Assembly: GCA_964471915.1 (NCBI GenBank)
Contig: CAYYID010000001.1
Location: forward strand, 271,576 to 335,575
DNA length: 64,000 bases
Direction: 5' to 3'
Source of the DNA: JAIEPW01 sp964471915
GTDB lineage: Bacteria; Acidobacteriota; Terriglobia; Bryobacterales; Bryobacteraceae
Part shown: positions 53,301 through 61,953 of the stretch, one piece after another
Numbering within the stretch: the stretch's first letter is position 1
Layout: each line of letters opens with the position of its first letter
Position numbers and translations under genes: made by a program
The notes under the pieces: generated by a model
The model's input: only the letters and a program-made list of their open reading frames with translations
Told to the model about the DNA's origin: nothing
The model's database searches: none

Positions 53301-54584
53301 CTACCGCTTGTCGTTCCGGTACACCGTGCCTTCCTTCATCACGAACAGGACGCGCTGCACCGCGGAGATGTCCGCGCTGACGTCGCCCGGCACCGCGATC
53401 ACGTCGGCGAGTTTGCCGGGTTCGAGCGTCCCCACGCGGTCCGCGATGCCGAACAGCTCGGCGTCCACCGATGTCGCGGCCTTAATCGCGTCCAGCGGCT
53501 TCATGCCCAGCCGCACCAGGATCACCAGTTCCTCGGCGTTGCGGCCGTGCGGGTACACCGCGGCGTCGGTGCCCATCGCGATGCGCACTCCCTTGCGGAT
53601 CGCCTTGCGCACCGTGTCGTGCAGCGCCTTGCTGGCCGCGCGGGCCTTGTCGGCGATCGCCGGCGGCAGCTTCCCGGCCTCCAGTGCTTCCTTTAGGCCC
53701 TCGATCGCCATCAGCGTCGGCACATAGAACGTCCCGCGCGCCTTCATCAGGTCCAGCGCTTCGTCGTCCAGGAAGCTGCCGTGCTCGATCGAGTCGATGC
53801 CCGCCCGCACCGCCCGCTTCGCGCCCTCCGCGCCGTGCGCGTGCGCCGCCGTCTTCCGGCGCAGCGCGTGCGCCTCGTCCACCATCGCGTTCAGTTCTTC
53901 CTGCGTCAATTGCGGCGTATCGACATCGTCGGTCAGCGACAGCACCCCGCCCGTCGCGCACACCTTGATGTGGTCCGCGCCGTACTTCACGTTGTAGCGG
54001 ACCGCCGCGCGGAACTGGTCCGCGCCGTTCACCACGCCGTCCGTCAGGCCGGACTCGCGGCCGAACATTCCCGGCTTGAAGCCCGCCAGTTCGTCGCAGT
54101 GCCCGCCGGTGGCCCCGAGCGACATCGTTGCCACGCGCATCCGTGGCCCGATCACCTTCCCGCGCTCGACAGCGTTCCGCAGGGCGATGTCGATATGGTC
54201 CCGCGCGCCCACGTCCCGCACCGTCGTGATCCCCGCCAGCAACGTCTTGCGCAGGTTCTCCAGCGCGTCCAGCGCCCTTTCCGCCGGGGTCTTCTTGAAG
54301 CCATCCAGAAGTTCGGCGTTGAAGTCGGTGCCGTACTGCGAAGAGAGATGCGTGTGCGCGTCCATCAGCCCGGGCAGCAGCGTCGCGTCACCCAGGTCGA
54401 TCACCTCGGCGTTCGCCGGCGGATTGGCCAGGCTCAGGATCTTGCCTCCCTGCACCACCACCAGCCCCGGCGACACCACGCGGTCCGCCTTGCCGTCGAA
54501 CATCCGCGCCGCTTTCAGCACCACGGGCCGCGGCTGCGCCGCCAGTACGGCCGCGCCGCAACACACTAGCAGGAACTCTCGCAT
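53301..54584 (-). CDS. Exported amidohydrolase (imidazolonepropionase/prolidase-like)
   Basis: This is a 427-residue protein with a signal peptide (MREFLLVCCGAAVLAAQ). Metal motif is 'GLMDAHTHLSS' (HxH); 'AAHAHGAEGAKRAVRAGIDSIEHGS' and 'IAMGTDAAVYPHG' supply the further His and Asp. It resembles the Xaa-Pro/imidazolone-type amidohydrolases often found as periplasmic peptidases in Acidobacteriota. A TAGAGT hexamer lies 8 bases from ATG 54584. The frame stays open far upstream, without protein-like content. First gene of the coaD unit. Confidence 0.88.
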   Translation of the reverse strand: MREFLLVCCGAAVLAAQPRPVVLKAARMFDGKADRVVSPGLVVVQGGKILSLANPPANAEVIDLGDATLLPGLMDAHTHLSSQYGTDFNAELLDGFKKTPAERALDALENLRKTLLAGITTVRDVGARDHIDIALRNAVERGKVIGPRMRVATMSLGATGGHCDELAGFKPGMFGRESGLTDGVVNGADQFRAAVRYNVKYGADHIKVCATGGVLSLTDDVDTPQLTQEELNAMVDEAHALRRKTAAHAHGAEGAKRAVRAGIDSIEHGSFLDDEALDLMKARGTFYVPTLMAIEGLKEALEAGKLPPAIADKARAASKALHDTVRKAIRKGVRIAMGTDAAVYPHGRNAEELVILVRLGMKPLDAIKAATSVDAELFGIADRVGTLEPGKLADVIAVPGDVSADISAVQRVLFVMKEGTVYRNDKR

Positions 54585-54629
54585 GGTCCCGTACTCTAGC
54601 AGACCCGGTGTGCAAAAGTAGAGAATTCC

Positions 54630-56153
54630 ATGCCGCGCTTCCGGACACCCTGGTTCGCCGCCGCCGCGTTCGTGGCGCTCGGTTGGGCCTTCGTGCCGCG
54701 CCTCGGCGTCGAGGTGGACGAGGCCATTGCCGGCGCCGGCATCTATCCGGGAGCCAACCCGCTGTTCTCGGTCCGGATCCTTGGCGGCGAAGTCCCGCTG
54801 ATGCTGCTCTCGTACCTCGGAGCGCTGAAGGCGTGGATCCTGAACCTCGTCTTCCTCGTCACCCCGCCCTCCGCCGTCGCGCTGCGGTTGCCCTGGCTGC
54901 TCGCCGGCGCCGTGTCGATCCTCTTTTTCGCCCGCTTCGCGGAGCGCCTGGCCGGGCCCCGCGCGGCGCTCTTCGCGACGCTGCTGCTCGCCACCGACAC
55001 GGCCTACTTGCTCACCACGGCCATCGACTGGGGTCCCACGGCGTTGCACCACTTCCTCAAGCTGGGCGCGCTCGTGCTCCTGCTCCAGCCCTCCCCACAG
55101 CGGATCTTCCTGGCCTTCCTGCTCTTCGGCCTCGCGCTCTGGGACAAGGCGCTGTTTGCCTGGGCGCTGGGCGGCCTGGCGGCGGGCGCCGGCGTCTACT
55201 TCGCGGAACTGAACCCGCATGTCACGCGCCGCAACGTTACGCTCGCGGCCGCCGGATTCCTGCTCGGAGCCGCGCCGTTGCTCGCTTACAACGTCGCCCG
55301 GCCGCTCGACACCCTCCGCGCCAACGCCCGCCCCGGCGGCGAAACGCTCGACATCAAGTGGCACCTGTTCCAGGAGACCCTGAACGCCCGCGCCTTCTAC
55401 GGCTTCATGATCGCGGCCGAGCCCGGCCCGCGACCCGGGCAGCCGCGCAGCGCCGTGCAGCGCTTCTCCGCGTGGCTGGACGGCAGCCCGGAGGTGCCGC
55501 GCGCCAACTGGAACGTGGAGGCGCTCGGGCTGGCCGTGCTCGCGCTGCCTTTCCTGTGGCGCTCGCGCGTGCGCCGCGCGATGGTGTTCACGCTGCTCTC
55601 GGGCGGGCTGGCGTGGCTCGCGATGCTCGCGACCGGCGGCGCCGGAGCGGCCGCCCACCACATCGTATTGATCTGGCCCTTCCCGGCGCTCTTGATCGCC
55701 CTCGCGCTGGCCGGCCTCGCGGAGCGCCTGCCGCCTTGGCTTCCCGCCGCGCTCTGCGCGCTCCTTTGCCTGGTGAATCTCCGGACCACCAACTACTACG
55801 CGGCGGCGCTGGTCCAAAACGGCGGCTCCACGCGCTGGACCACGGCCTTCGATCCGCTGCTCGGCCGGCTGCGCGAGCTGCGCGCGCCCCGCGTCCTGGT
55901 CGCCGACTGGGGGATCCTCGAAACGCTGCAACTGCTCGGTGAGGGCCGCCTGCGCGCCGAGCCGGCCCTGACCTTCGTGCCGGGCGACCACCTGTGGCTC
56001 GCCCATACCAGCGAGGCGCGCATCGTGCCTCCCGGCGCTGCCGCCATCGAAGCGGCGGCCCGCGCCGCTGGGCACGAGAAAACCGTCCTCGAAACCATCT
56101 ACGATCGAAATGGGAGACCCGTCTTTGTCCTTTTCCGATTCCGGCGCCCCTGA
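54630..56153 (+). CDS. GT-C-like polytopic membrane protein (possible lipid-linked sugar transferase)
   Basis: This is a 507-residue protein. Ten or so transmembrane helices are visible. An acidic pair early in the first periplasmic loop ('GVEVDEAIAGAG') is where GT-C glycosyltransferases such as PMT and ArnT have their catalytic Asp. A soluble C-terminal end follows. It is therefore inferred to be a membrane glycosyltransferase, but homology is weak. It overlaps the next gene by 44 bases. The nearby methyltransferase fits cell-surface glycan decoration. Confidence 0.7.
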   Translation: MPRFRTPWFAAAAFVALGWAFVPRLGVEVDEAIAGAGIYPGANPLFSVRILGGEVPLMLLSYLGALKAWILNLVFLVTPPSAVALRLPWLLAGAVSILFFARFAERLAGPRAALFATLLLATDTAYLLTTAIDWGPTALHHFLKLGALVLLLQPSPQRIFLAFLLFGLALWDKALFAWALGGLAAGAGVYFAELNPHVTRRNVTLAAAGFLLGAAPLLAYNVARPLDTLRANARPGGETLDIKWHLFQETLNARAFYGFMIAAEPGPRPGQPRSAVQRFSAWLDGSPEVPRANWNVEALGLAVLALPFLWRSRVRRAMVFTLLSGGLAWLAMLATGGAGAAAHHIVLIWPFPALLIALALAGLAERLPPWLPAALCALLCLVNLRTTNYYAAALVQNGGSTRWTTAFDPLLGRLRELRAPRVLVADWGILETLQLLGEGRLRAEPALTFVPGDHLWLAHTSEARIVPPGAAAIEAAARAAGHEKTVLETIYDRNGRPVFVLFRFRRP

Positions 56154-57282
56154 CGCTCGCCGGGAGTTTACGTGCAACATCTGCGGCGCGCGGAATCCCG
56201 TGCCGGATCCCGGTTTCGGCCGCGAAACCATCGACTGCCCCGGTTGCGCGTCCACGCCCCGGCTCCGCGCGATCGCGTATCTCCTGTCGATGGAGATCTT
56301 CGGGCTGCCGCTGACGCTGCCCGAGTTTCCCGTGCTCAAGAGCGTGCGGATGCTCGGCATGAGCGACTGGGAGCCGCTGGCGGCGCGGCTGGCGGAGAAG
56401 TTCGACTACACCAACACCTTCTACCATCAGGCGCCGCGCTTCGACGTGCTGACCATGGATGAGCGCCACCTCGGCCGCTACGATGTCATTGTTTCCAGCG
56501 AAGTGTTGGAGCATGTGCCGCCGCCGCCGGACCGCGCCTTCGCCGCTCTCCACCGGATGCTCAAGCCGGACGGACTGCTGGCGCTCACCGTGCCGTATAC
56601 CTTGCGAGCCGCCACTCGCGAGCACTTCCCCGGCCTCGCGGACTTCGGTCTCGTCGCGCTGCAGGACCGCACTGTGCTGGTCAACCGCCGTCCGGACGGC
56701 ACCCTCGAAACCTTCGAAGGGCTCAACTTCCACGGCGGTGACGGTTCCACCCTTGAGATGCGCCAGTTCTGTGAAGCGGACCTGCGCCGCATCCTCAATG
56801 AGACGGGTTTCACCGTGCAGATCCGCGGCGAGAATTGCCCCGAGCATGGCGTGGTCCACCGGGAAACCTGGTCCCTGCCCGTCGCCGCGCGCAAAGGCGC
56901 TTTTTCGGTGAACACTGCGGAACTCACCGGCCAGTACCGGGAGCGTTCGCGCGACCTGACCAACGCCCGCGCGGAGCTCGCGCGGCTGACCGCCGAACTC
57001 GAAACCACGCGGACCCAGGCCCGGGAACTGCACGAGCGTTCCCAGGCCGAAATGGCCGCGACCACCGCCTGGGCCCGCAAGATCGAGGCGGACTTCGCCG
57101 AGCGGACGCAGTGGGCTCTCCAACTGCAAGGCGAGGTCAAGGAACAACTGGCCAACGTCCGGCACCTGCAGCAGGACGCGGAGAGCCGGTCCGCCAGGAC
57201 CGCCGCGCTTGAAAGCGAACTGCGCGCCGTGCGCTCCGCGTTCTGGAGCCGCCTGGGACGCGCCCTCCGCCTCGTTCCCTAG
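56110..57282 (+). CDS. Zinc-ribbon class I methyltransferase with C-terminal coiled coil
   Basis: This is a 390-residue protein. It opens with a zinc ribbon ('FTCNICGARNPVPDPGFGRETIDCPGCAS'). A methyltransferase core follows ('KSVRMLGMSDWEPLAARL', 'YDVIVSSEVLEHVPPPPDRAFAALHRMLKPDGLLALTVP'), then about 110 residues of coiled coil ('LARLTAELETTRTQAREL'). Such architectures occur in O-antigen and glycan methyltransferases that use the coiled coil as a ruler. ATG 56110 lies inside the upstream gene, a 44-base overlap. Confidence 0.82.
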   Translation: MGDPSLSFSDSGAPDARREFTCNICGARNPVPDPGFGRETIDCPGCASTPRLRAIAYLLSMEIFGLPLTLPEFPVLKSVRMLGMSDWEPLAARLAEKFDYTNTFYHQAPRFDVLTMDERHLGRYDVIVSSEVLEHVPPPPDRAFAALHRMLKPDGLLALTVPYTLRAATREHFPGLADFGLVALQDRTVLVNRRPDGTLETFEGLNFHGGDGSTLEMRQFCEADLRRILNETGFTVQIRGENCPEHGVVHRETWSLPVAARKGAFSVNTAELTGQYRERSRDLTNARAELARLTAELETTRTQARELHERSQAEMAATTAWARKIEADFAERTQWALQLQGEVKEQLANVRHLQQDAESRSARTAALESELRAVRSAFWSRLGRALRLVP

Positions 57283-57287
57283 CGCCT

Positions 57288-58628
57288 CTACCGCCCGCGC
57301 GCGAAACGCGCCGCGCTCGGCGGCACCAGCCACACCGTGGACCGCAACAGGTCGGTCCGGAAGCTGTTCCACATGCGGGCGAGGGTGCGGCCGCGGACGG
57401 GACCCCCTCCCTCGTCACCCAGCATGCGCCGGGGCTCCAGACATTCGTTCAGCCGGATCGCGGCCAGGTAGCCATCCGTCTGCACGGGAGCCGAAGTGGG
57501 CGGCGCCGCGTGCAGCCACGCCGAGTTGACGCAGCCGGTGAACGCCAGGTCGTTGCGCAGCTTGTTGCGCTCGCGGTCGATCTCCCGGTCAATCCGGTGC
57601 GTCAGCCGCAGGTTGCGCCACGATACCCGGATCCCGACGTCTTCCGTCGCCGCCGCGAGCCATACCGGCGTGCCGAAGTCGGTTGCGGTGGTCCGCCAGA
57701 TACGTACGTGGTGCCGCCGGGCCAGCGAATTCAGGCCCTTCTGGAAGATCATGGCCGGCGGCTCTCCCGCCAGCGTGAGCCGCGACACCGGAGCGCGCGG
57801 ATAGCCCTTGCGCTGCACGACCGCGAGGTACGTGGCGGCGATCGACCGCGGTCCGCGCCGGTCCGCCGGCTGCCAACCCGCTCCCGCGAACGCCTGCCGC
57901 ACTTGCACCTCGTCGCCGATCAGGAGCAGGTTCAAAGGATCCGAACGCCGCCCCGCGCTGTCCCGGGCCTCGCGCGCGGGCAGCGTCCGCACCACCTGAT
58001 CCACCACGGCGTGCTCGGCGCCGGACGGAGCCGCGTCGGCCGGTCCGAAATCCAACCCGCCCACTGCGAGGGGCTCCGACAGGCGCAGCCGCAGTTCCGT
58101 GCCGCTCGGGAACGAGATCTCCGGGTCCGGCGCGCGCGCCAGCACCATTTTGATCCCCAGCACCGGCAGCCCGACCACGGGTTCCAGCAACACTAGCCGC
58201 AGGGCCACCGCCGCCATGCTCGCCGACACGGAAACGGCCGGCGTAATCCCGCAGGCCCGCCCGGCTTCGTCGACGGATTCCTTACCCGTATCCACGGCGC
58301 TCAGCCGTGCCCGGAGCGGCAGCCGGCGACCGTCCGGCAGCCGGAGCGAATCGAACTCGAAGCCGAGCCGGGCCGCGCTGTGGCGGAAGCCCATCCCCAG
58401 GCGCTGCACCTGCGAAAGATGGCCCCACAGTTCGGAGCCCGCCGGCAGGACAATCCTGCCGCCGCGCACCACCGGCGCAATCAGCACGGCCGCCGCGGGG
58501 TCCCCTTTCGCGGAGATTCGCGTCCCGGCCGCCATCATCTGCCGCACTTCCAGCATGGTCCCCGCTGGCAACACGTCAGGATTCCCCAAACCCGTCAGCA
58601 ACGCCGCCACACTAAAGAGGGTTGTCAT
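57288..58628 (-). CDS. LssY C-terminal-domain protein
   Basis: This is a 446-residue exported protein with a short N-terminal hydrophobic stretch. The first half has Gly-rich beta-strand repeats ('GGRIVLPAGSELWGHLSQVQRLGMGF'). The second half has the LssY_C pattern ('DPLNLLLIGDEVQVRQAFAGAGWQPAD', later 'TPVWLAAATEDVGIRVSW' and 'HRIDREIDRERNKLRNDLAF'). The family appears next to PAP2 phosphatases in Legionella, and its role is not known. It converges on the methyltransferase gene, 5 bases apart. Confidence 0.75.
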   Translation of the reverse strand: MTTLFSVAALLTGLGNPDVLPAGTMLEVRQMMAAGTRISAKGDPAAAVLIAPVVRGGRIVLPAGSELWGHLSQVQRLGMGFRHSAARLGFEFDSLRLPDGRRLPLRARLSAVDTGKESVDEAGRACGITPAVSVSASMAAVALRLVLLEPVVGLPVLGIKMVLARAPDPEISFPSGTELRLRLSEPLAVGGLDFGPADAAPSGAEHAVVDQVVRTLPAREARDSAGRRSDPLNLLLIGDEVQVRQAFAGAGWQPADRRGPRSIAATYLAVVQRKGYPRAPVSRLTLAGEPPAMIFQKGLNSLARRHHVRIWRTTATDFGTPVWLAAATEDVGIRVSWRNLRLTHRIDREIDRERNKLRNDLAFTGCVNSAWLHAAPPTSAPVQTDGYLAAIRLNECLEPRRMLGDEGGGPVRGRTLARMWNSFRTDLLRSTVWLVPPSAARFARGR

Positions 58629-58649
58629 GAGGTTCGGGACATTATCCGA

Positions 58650-58664
58650 TATAATCGCCCCCCA
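58650..58664 (+). promoter_or_regulatory. Consensus -10 box adjoining an ATG
   Basis: TATAAT at 58650-58655, then 8 bases (mostly C) and ATG 58664. No Shine-Dalgarno. A leaderless mRNA is inferred. TTGTCA at 58622 is 22 bases from the box, too far for a normal -35. Confidence 0.55.
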
Positions 58665-60316
58665 TGCGGAATCCCATCGGCCGGCGAGAATTCCTGGCGG
58701 CGTGCGGGGCGGCTCCCCTGCTGGCGGGTGCGGTCGAGCCCGAACTCATCCTCCACAACGGCAACTTCGTCACCATGGACCCCGCGCAGCCACGCGCCCA
58801 GGCGGTGGCGATCGCCCGGGGACGATTCCTGGCGGCCGGCTCGAACGAGGACGTCCTGCAGCTCGCCACCGGCAGGACGAAGAAAACCGACCTCGGCGGC
58901 AAAACCGTCACGCCAGGCTTCATCGACGCGCACAGCCACCCCGCGTCGTCCGGCCTGAGCCACCTCCGCGAGGTCGATTGCGACCTGAGGAGCATCGCCG
59001 AGATCCAGGCCGCGATCCGCAAGCGGGCGCTGGCGACGCCCAAGGGCCAGTGGGTGCTCGGCTTCAAGTACGACGACACCAAAACCGCCGAGGGCCGCAA
59101 GCTGACCCGCGCCGATCTCGACGCGGCCACCACTGACCACCCGGTGCTGATCACCCATCGCGGCGGACATACCGGCTACGTCAATTCCCTGGCGCTGCAA
59201 GTCGCCGACGTGAACGACAGGACTCCGGACCCGCCCGGCGGCCACTTCGACCGGGACGCCTCGGGCCGGCTGACCGGCGGCCTCGCCGAGAACGCCCGCG
59301 AGCCCTTCTCGCGCAAGATCCCCCGCCAGGTGACCCGGGAGGACCGCCGCGAGGGCGTGAAGATCATCTCCCGCATGATGACCCGCGCCGGCGTCACCAG
59401 CGTCCACGACACCGGCGGCGACCCCGAGGACCTGCGCGCCTATCAGGACGCCCGCGAGTCCGGTGACCTGGCCCTGCGCGTCTACTGCCTGATCCGCTAT
59501 CCGCACCTGGACGAGATGATCCGCGCGGGTGTCCGCACCGGGCTCGGTGACGAGCACGTCCGGGTGGGCGCCGTGAAGCTCATGTGCGACGGATCGATCT
59601 CGGAGCGCACCGCCCGGCTACGCGAGCCGTACATCGGCCGCCCCAACGACTACGGGATCCTCGTCACCCCGGAGCCGCAGCTCTATGAACAAGCCCGCAA
59701 AGCCCACGCCGCCGGCTGGCAGATCGGCACCCATTGCAACGGTGACTTCGCCATCGACCTGACGCTCCGGGTGTACGAGCGCCTCCAGCGCGAACTCCCG
59801 CACCGCGACCCGCGCTTCCGCCTCGAACACTGCACCATGGTCGACGACGACCTCATCCGCCGCATCAAAGCCCTCGGTGCGATCCCGAATCCCTTCTCGA
59901 CCTACGTGTACTACCACGGAGAGAAGATGCGCGAGTACGGCGCCGAACGTCTCAACCGCATGTTCGCCGTCCGCAGCTTCCTCGACGCGGGCATCCGGGT
60001 GACGCAAACTTCGGACTACCCGCCGGGTCCCTTCGAACCGATGATGGCGCTTCAGTCCCAGGTTACCCGGACCGACATTAAGGGCACCGTCTGGGGTCCC
60101 AAGCAGAAGATCACGGTTGAAGAGGCGATCCGCGTGGGCACCCTGCACGGGGCGTATGCGTCCTTCGAGGAGCAGGACAAGGGGTCCATCGAGGCGGGAA
60201 AACTGGCCGATCTGGTGGTTCTGGGGCGGGATCCCTTCCGGGAGAACCCGGCGACGCTGGTGACGATACCGATCGAGCGGACGATGGTGGGAAGTCGTTG
60301 GGTCTACGAGAGTTAA
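58664..60316 (+). CDS. Tat-exported amidohydrolase family 3 (YtcJ-like)
   Basis: This is a 550-residue protein. The N-terminus 'MRNPIGRREFLAACGAAPLLAG' is a twin-arginine signal (RREFL) with a possible lipobox (LAAC). Metal-binding 'TPGFIDAHSHPASSG' (HxH), 'HRGGHTGYVNSLAL', 'CNGDFAIDL' and 'RLEHCTMVDDD' match amidohydrolase_3/YtcJ. The C-terminal 'GSIEAGKLADLVVLGRDP' is typical. The substrate is unknown. The Tat route suggests a metal cofactor loaded in the cytoplasm. Confidence 0.9.
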   Translation: MRNPIGRREFLAACGAAPLLAGAVEPELILHNGNFVTMDPAQPRAQAVAIARGRFLAAGSNEDVLQLATGRTKKTDLGGKTVTPGFIDAHSHPASSGLSHLREVDCDLRSIAEIQAAIRKRALATPKGQWVLGFKYDDTKTAEGRKLTRADLDAATTDHPVLITHRGGHTGYVNSLALQVADVNDRTPDPPGGHFDRDASGRLTGGLAENAREPFSRKIPRQVTREDRREGVKIISRMMTRAGVTSVHDTGGDPEDLRAYQDARESGDLALRVYCLIRYPHLDEMIRAGVRTGLGDEHVRVGAVKLMCDGSISERTARLREPYIGRPNDYGILVTPEPQLYEQARKAHAAGWQIGTHCNGDFAIDLTLRVYERLQRELPHRDPRFRLEHCTMVDDDLIRRIKALGAIPNPFSTYVYYHGEKMREYGAERLNRMFAVRSFLDAGIRVTQTSDYPPGPFEPMMALQSQVTRTDIKGTVWGPKQKITVEEAIRVGTLHGAYASFEEQDKGSIEAGKLADLVVLGRDPFRENPATLVTIPIERTMVGSRWVYES

Positions 60317-60350
60317 AGGAGAGAACTACAAGTTATTTCAAAAACATGCT

Positions 60351-60378
60351 ATAACCTTAAATAACCAACTCGGTTATT
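60351..60378. promoter_or_regulatory. Palindromic operator upstream of the Fic gene
   Basis: AATAACC (60360-60366) and GGTTATT (60372-60378) form a perfect 7-bp palindrome. A further direct ATAACC lies at 60351-60356, ten bases (one helical turn) upstream of the first. The stretch is A/T-rich, unlike its surroundings, and lies 19 bases before the ATG. Autoregulation by the Fic protein's winged helix is possible. Confidence 0.5.
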
Positions 60379-60396
60379 GAAAGTTCTGTAATAGCG

Positions 60397-61578
60397 ATGC
60401 AAGTGCTTAGAGATCAGCGCCTTGGGAAACACGTCATCACCCGCTTCGCGGGCGAAGAGGTCCGGGCGTTTGTGCCCCCGCCCTTGCCTCCGGTGCCGCC
60501 CCTACAACTGGAGTCTGTGCAGGTGATCCTTGAGGAGGCGACCCTCTCGCTCGGCCGGCTCGACGCCCTAGGCTCCATTCTGCCGGATCTGTCCCAGTTC
60601 CTCTACGCCTATGTTCGCAAAGAGGCGGTTCTCTCGTCGCAGATCGAAGGCACGCAATCTTCGCTGTCGGACTTACTGGTATTCGAGAACGACGAGACTC
60701 CGGGCGCTCCGCTTCACGACGTGGAGGAGGTCCTCAACTACGTCGCGGCTTTGAACCACGGTCTCCAGCGGTTGCGCGACGGATTCCCGTTATCCTTGCG
60801 GCTGATCCGGGAAATCCATGGTGTGCTTCTGTCGGGCGGGCGCGGTGCGGAGAAGATGCCGGGGGAGTTCCGGACCAGCCAGAACTGGATCGGGGGGAGC
60901 CGTCCCGGCGACGCGGTGTTCGTTCCGCCGCCGCCGGACCTGCTGATGGACTGCCTGGGGCCGTTCGAGTCCTTCCTCCACGACGAGAGCCCCGGGATCC
61001 CCTTGCTGGTCCGCGCCGGGCTGATGCACGTTCAGTTCGAGAGCATCCACCCGTTTCTGGATGGCAACGGCCGGCTGGGCCGCCTGCTGATCACGTTTCT
61101 CCTGTGCGCGCGGCGGGCCCTTGCCGCCCCCATCCTCTACCTCAGCCTGTTCCTGAAACAGAACCGGCAGACCTACTATGACCTGCTGACCCGGGTGCGC
61201 GAGAACGGCGACTGGGAAGCGTGGCTCGCTTTCTTCCTGCAAGGGATCCGCGAAACCGCCGATCAGGCGCTCGAAACCGCCCAGCGGATCCTCCGCCTGT
61301 ACGAGCAGGACCGCACCCGGATCGCCGAGCTCGGACGCCCGGCAGGATCGGCATTGCGGGTCTTCCAATACGCCCAAACCCGGCCGATCCTCTCCATCAA
61401 AGCGGCCGCCGCCCGTACCGGACTGGCTTTCGCCACGGTCGGCACGGCCCTCGAGCATCTGCGGGAGCTGGGCATCTTCCGCGAACTCACGGGCCGCCAG
61501 AGGAGCCGCCTGTTCGTGTACAGCAGCTACCTGGCAATCCTCGACGAGGGCATGGAGCCGCTGCCGCGCGGCGCTTAG
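60397..61578 (+). CDS. Fic domain protein with C-terminal winged helix
   Basis: This is a 393-residue protein. The Fic core 'VQFESIHPFLDGNGRLGRLLITFLL' is complete (HPFxDGNGRxxR). An N-terminal helix bears the inhibitory motif 'SSQIEGTQSSLSD' (S/T-x3-E-G/N), so AMP transfer is self-inhibited. The C-terminal 80 residues ('ALRVFQYAQTRPILSIKAAAARTGLAFATVGTALEHLRELGIF') look like a winged helix-turn-helix. Such class II/III Fic proteins transfer AMP to protein hydroxyls. No Shine-Dalgarno precedes ATG 60397. Confidence 0.92.
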   Translation: MQVLRDQRLGKHVITRFAGEEVRAFVPPPLPPVPPLQLESVQVILEEATLSLGRLDALGSILPDLSQFLYAYVRKEAVLSSQIEGTQSSLSDLLVFENDETPGAPLHDVEEVLNYVAALNHGLQRLRDGFPLSLRLIREIHGVLLSGGRGAEKMPGEFRTSQNWIGGSRPGDAVFVPPPPDLLMDCLGPFESFLHDESPGIPLLVRAGLMHVQFESIHPFLDGNGRLGRLLITFLLCARRALAAPILYLSLFLKQNRQTYYDLLTRVRENGDWEAWLAFFLQGIRETADQALETAQRILRLYEQDRTRIAELGRPAGSALRVFQYAQTRPILSIKAAAARTGLAFATVGTALEHLRELGIFRELTGRQRSRLFVYSSYLAILDEGMEPLPRGA

Positions 61579-61614
61579 CCGGCCGCGCGACCGTTTCCTC
61601 GTAAACTAAAGAGC

Positions 61615-61935
61615 ATGATCCTTTCCACCACCAGCACCCTGGACGGCCACAAGATCACCGCTTACCTCGGCCTCGTTTCCGGCGAGGCCATCCTCGGCGC
61701 GAACATTTTCAAGGACTTCTTCGCCGGCATCCGCGACATCGTCGGCGGGCGGTCCGCCGCCTACGAGGCCGAACTCCGCAAAGCCAAGGACATCGCCCTT
61801 GCCGAGATGCAGGCCGAGGCGCAGCGGCTGGGCGCCAACGCCGTCATCGGCGTCGATCTGGACTACGAGAATCTCGGTGCGCAGGGCGGCATGCTGATGG
61901 TGTGCGCCTCCGGAACCGCCGTCAAGGTCGAATAA
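61615..61935 (+). CDS. YbjQ/UPF0145 family protein
   Basis: This is a 106-residue protein. 'TAYLGLVSGEAILGANIFKDFFAGIRDIVGGRSAAYEAELRKAKDIALAEMQ' and 'LGANAVIGVDLDYENLG' match YbjQ throughout. The family forms pentameric rings and its function is unknown; a heavy-metal-binding role was suggested from structure. A TAAACT box lies 7 bases before ATG 61615. It is normal length. Confidence 0.92.
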   Translation: MILSTTSTLDGHKITAYLGLVSGEAILGANIFKDFFAGIRDIVGGRSAAYEAELRKAKDIALAEMQAEAQRLGANAVIGVDLDYENLGAQGGMLMVCASGTAVKVE

Positions 61936-61953
61936 TCCCCTACATCTGGTAGC

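Noticed and set aside
54585..56360. Long N-terminal extension of the amidohydrolase frame on the minus strand
   Set aside because: The extension runs antisense through the GT-C-like gene and has no domain; the signal peptide starts at ATG 54584.
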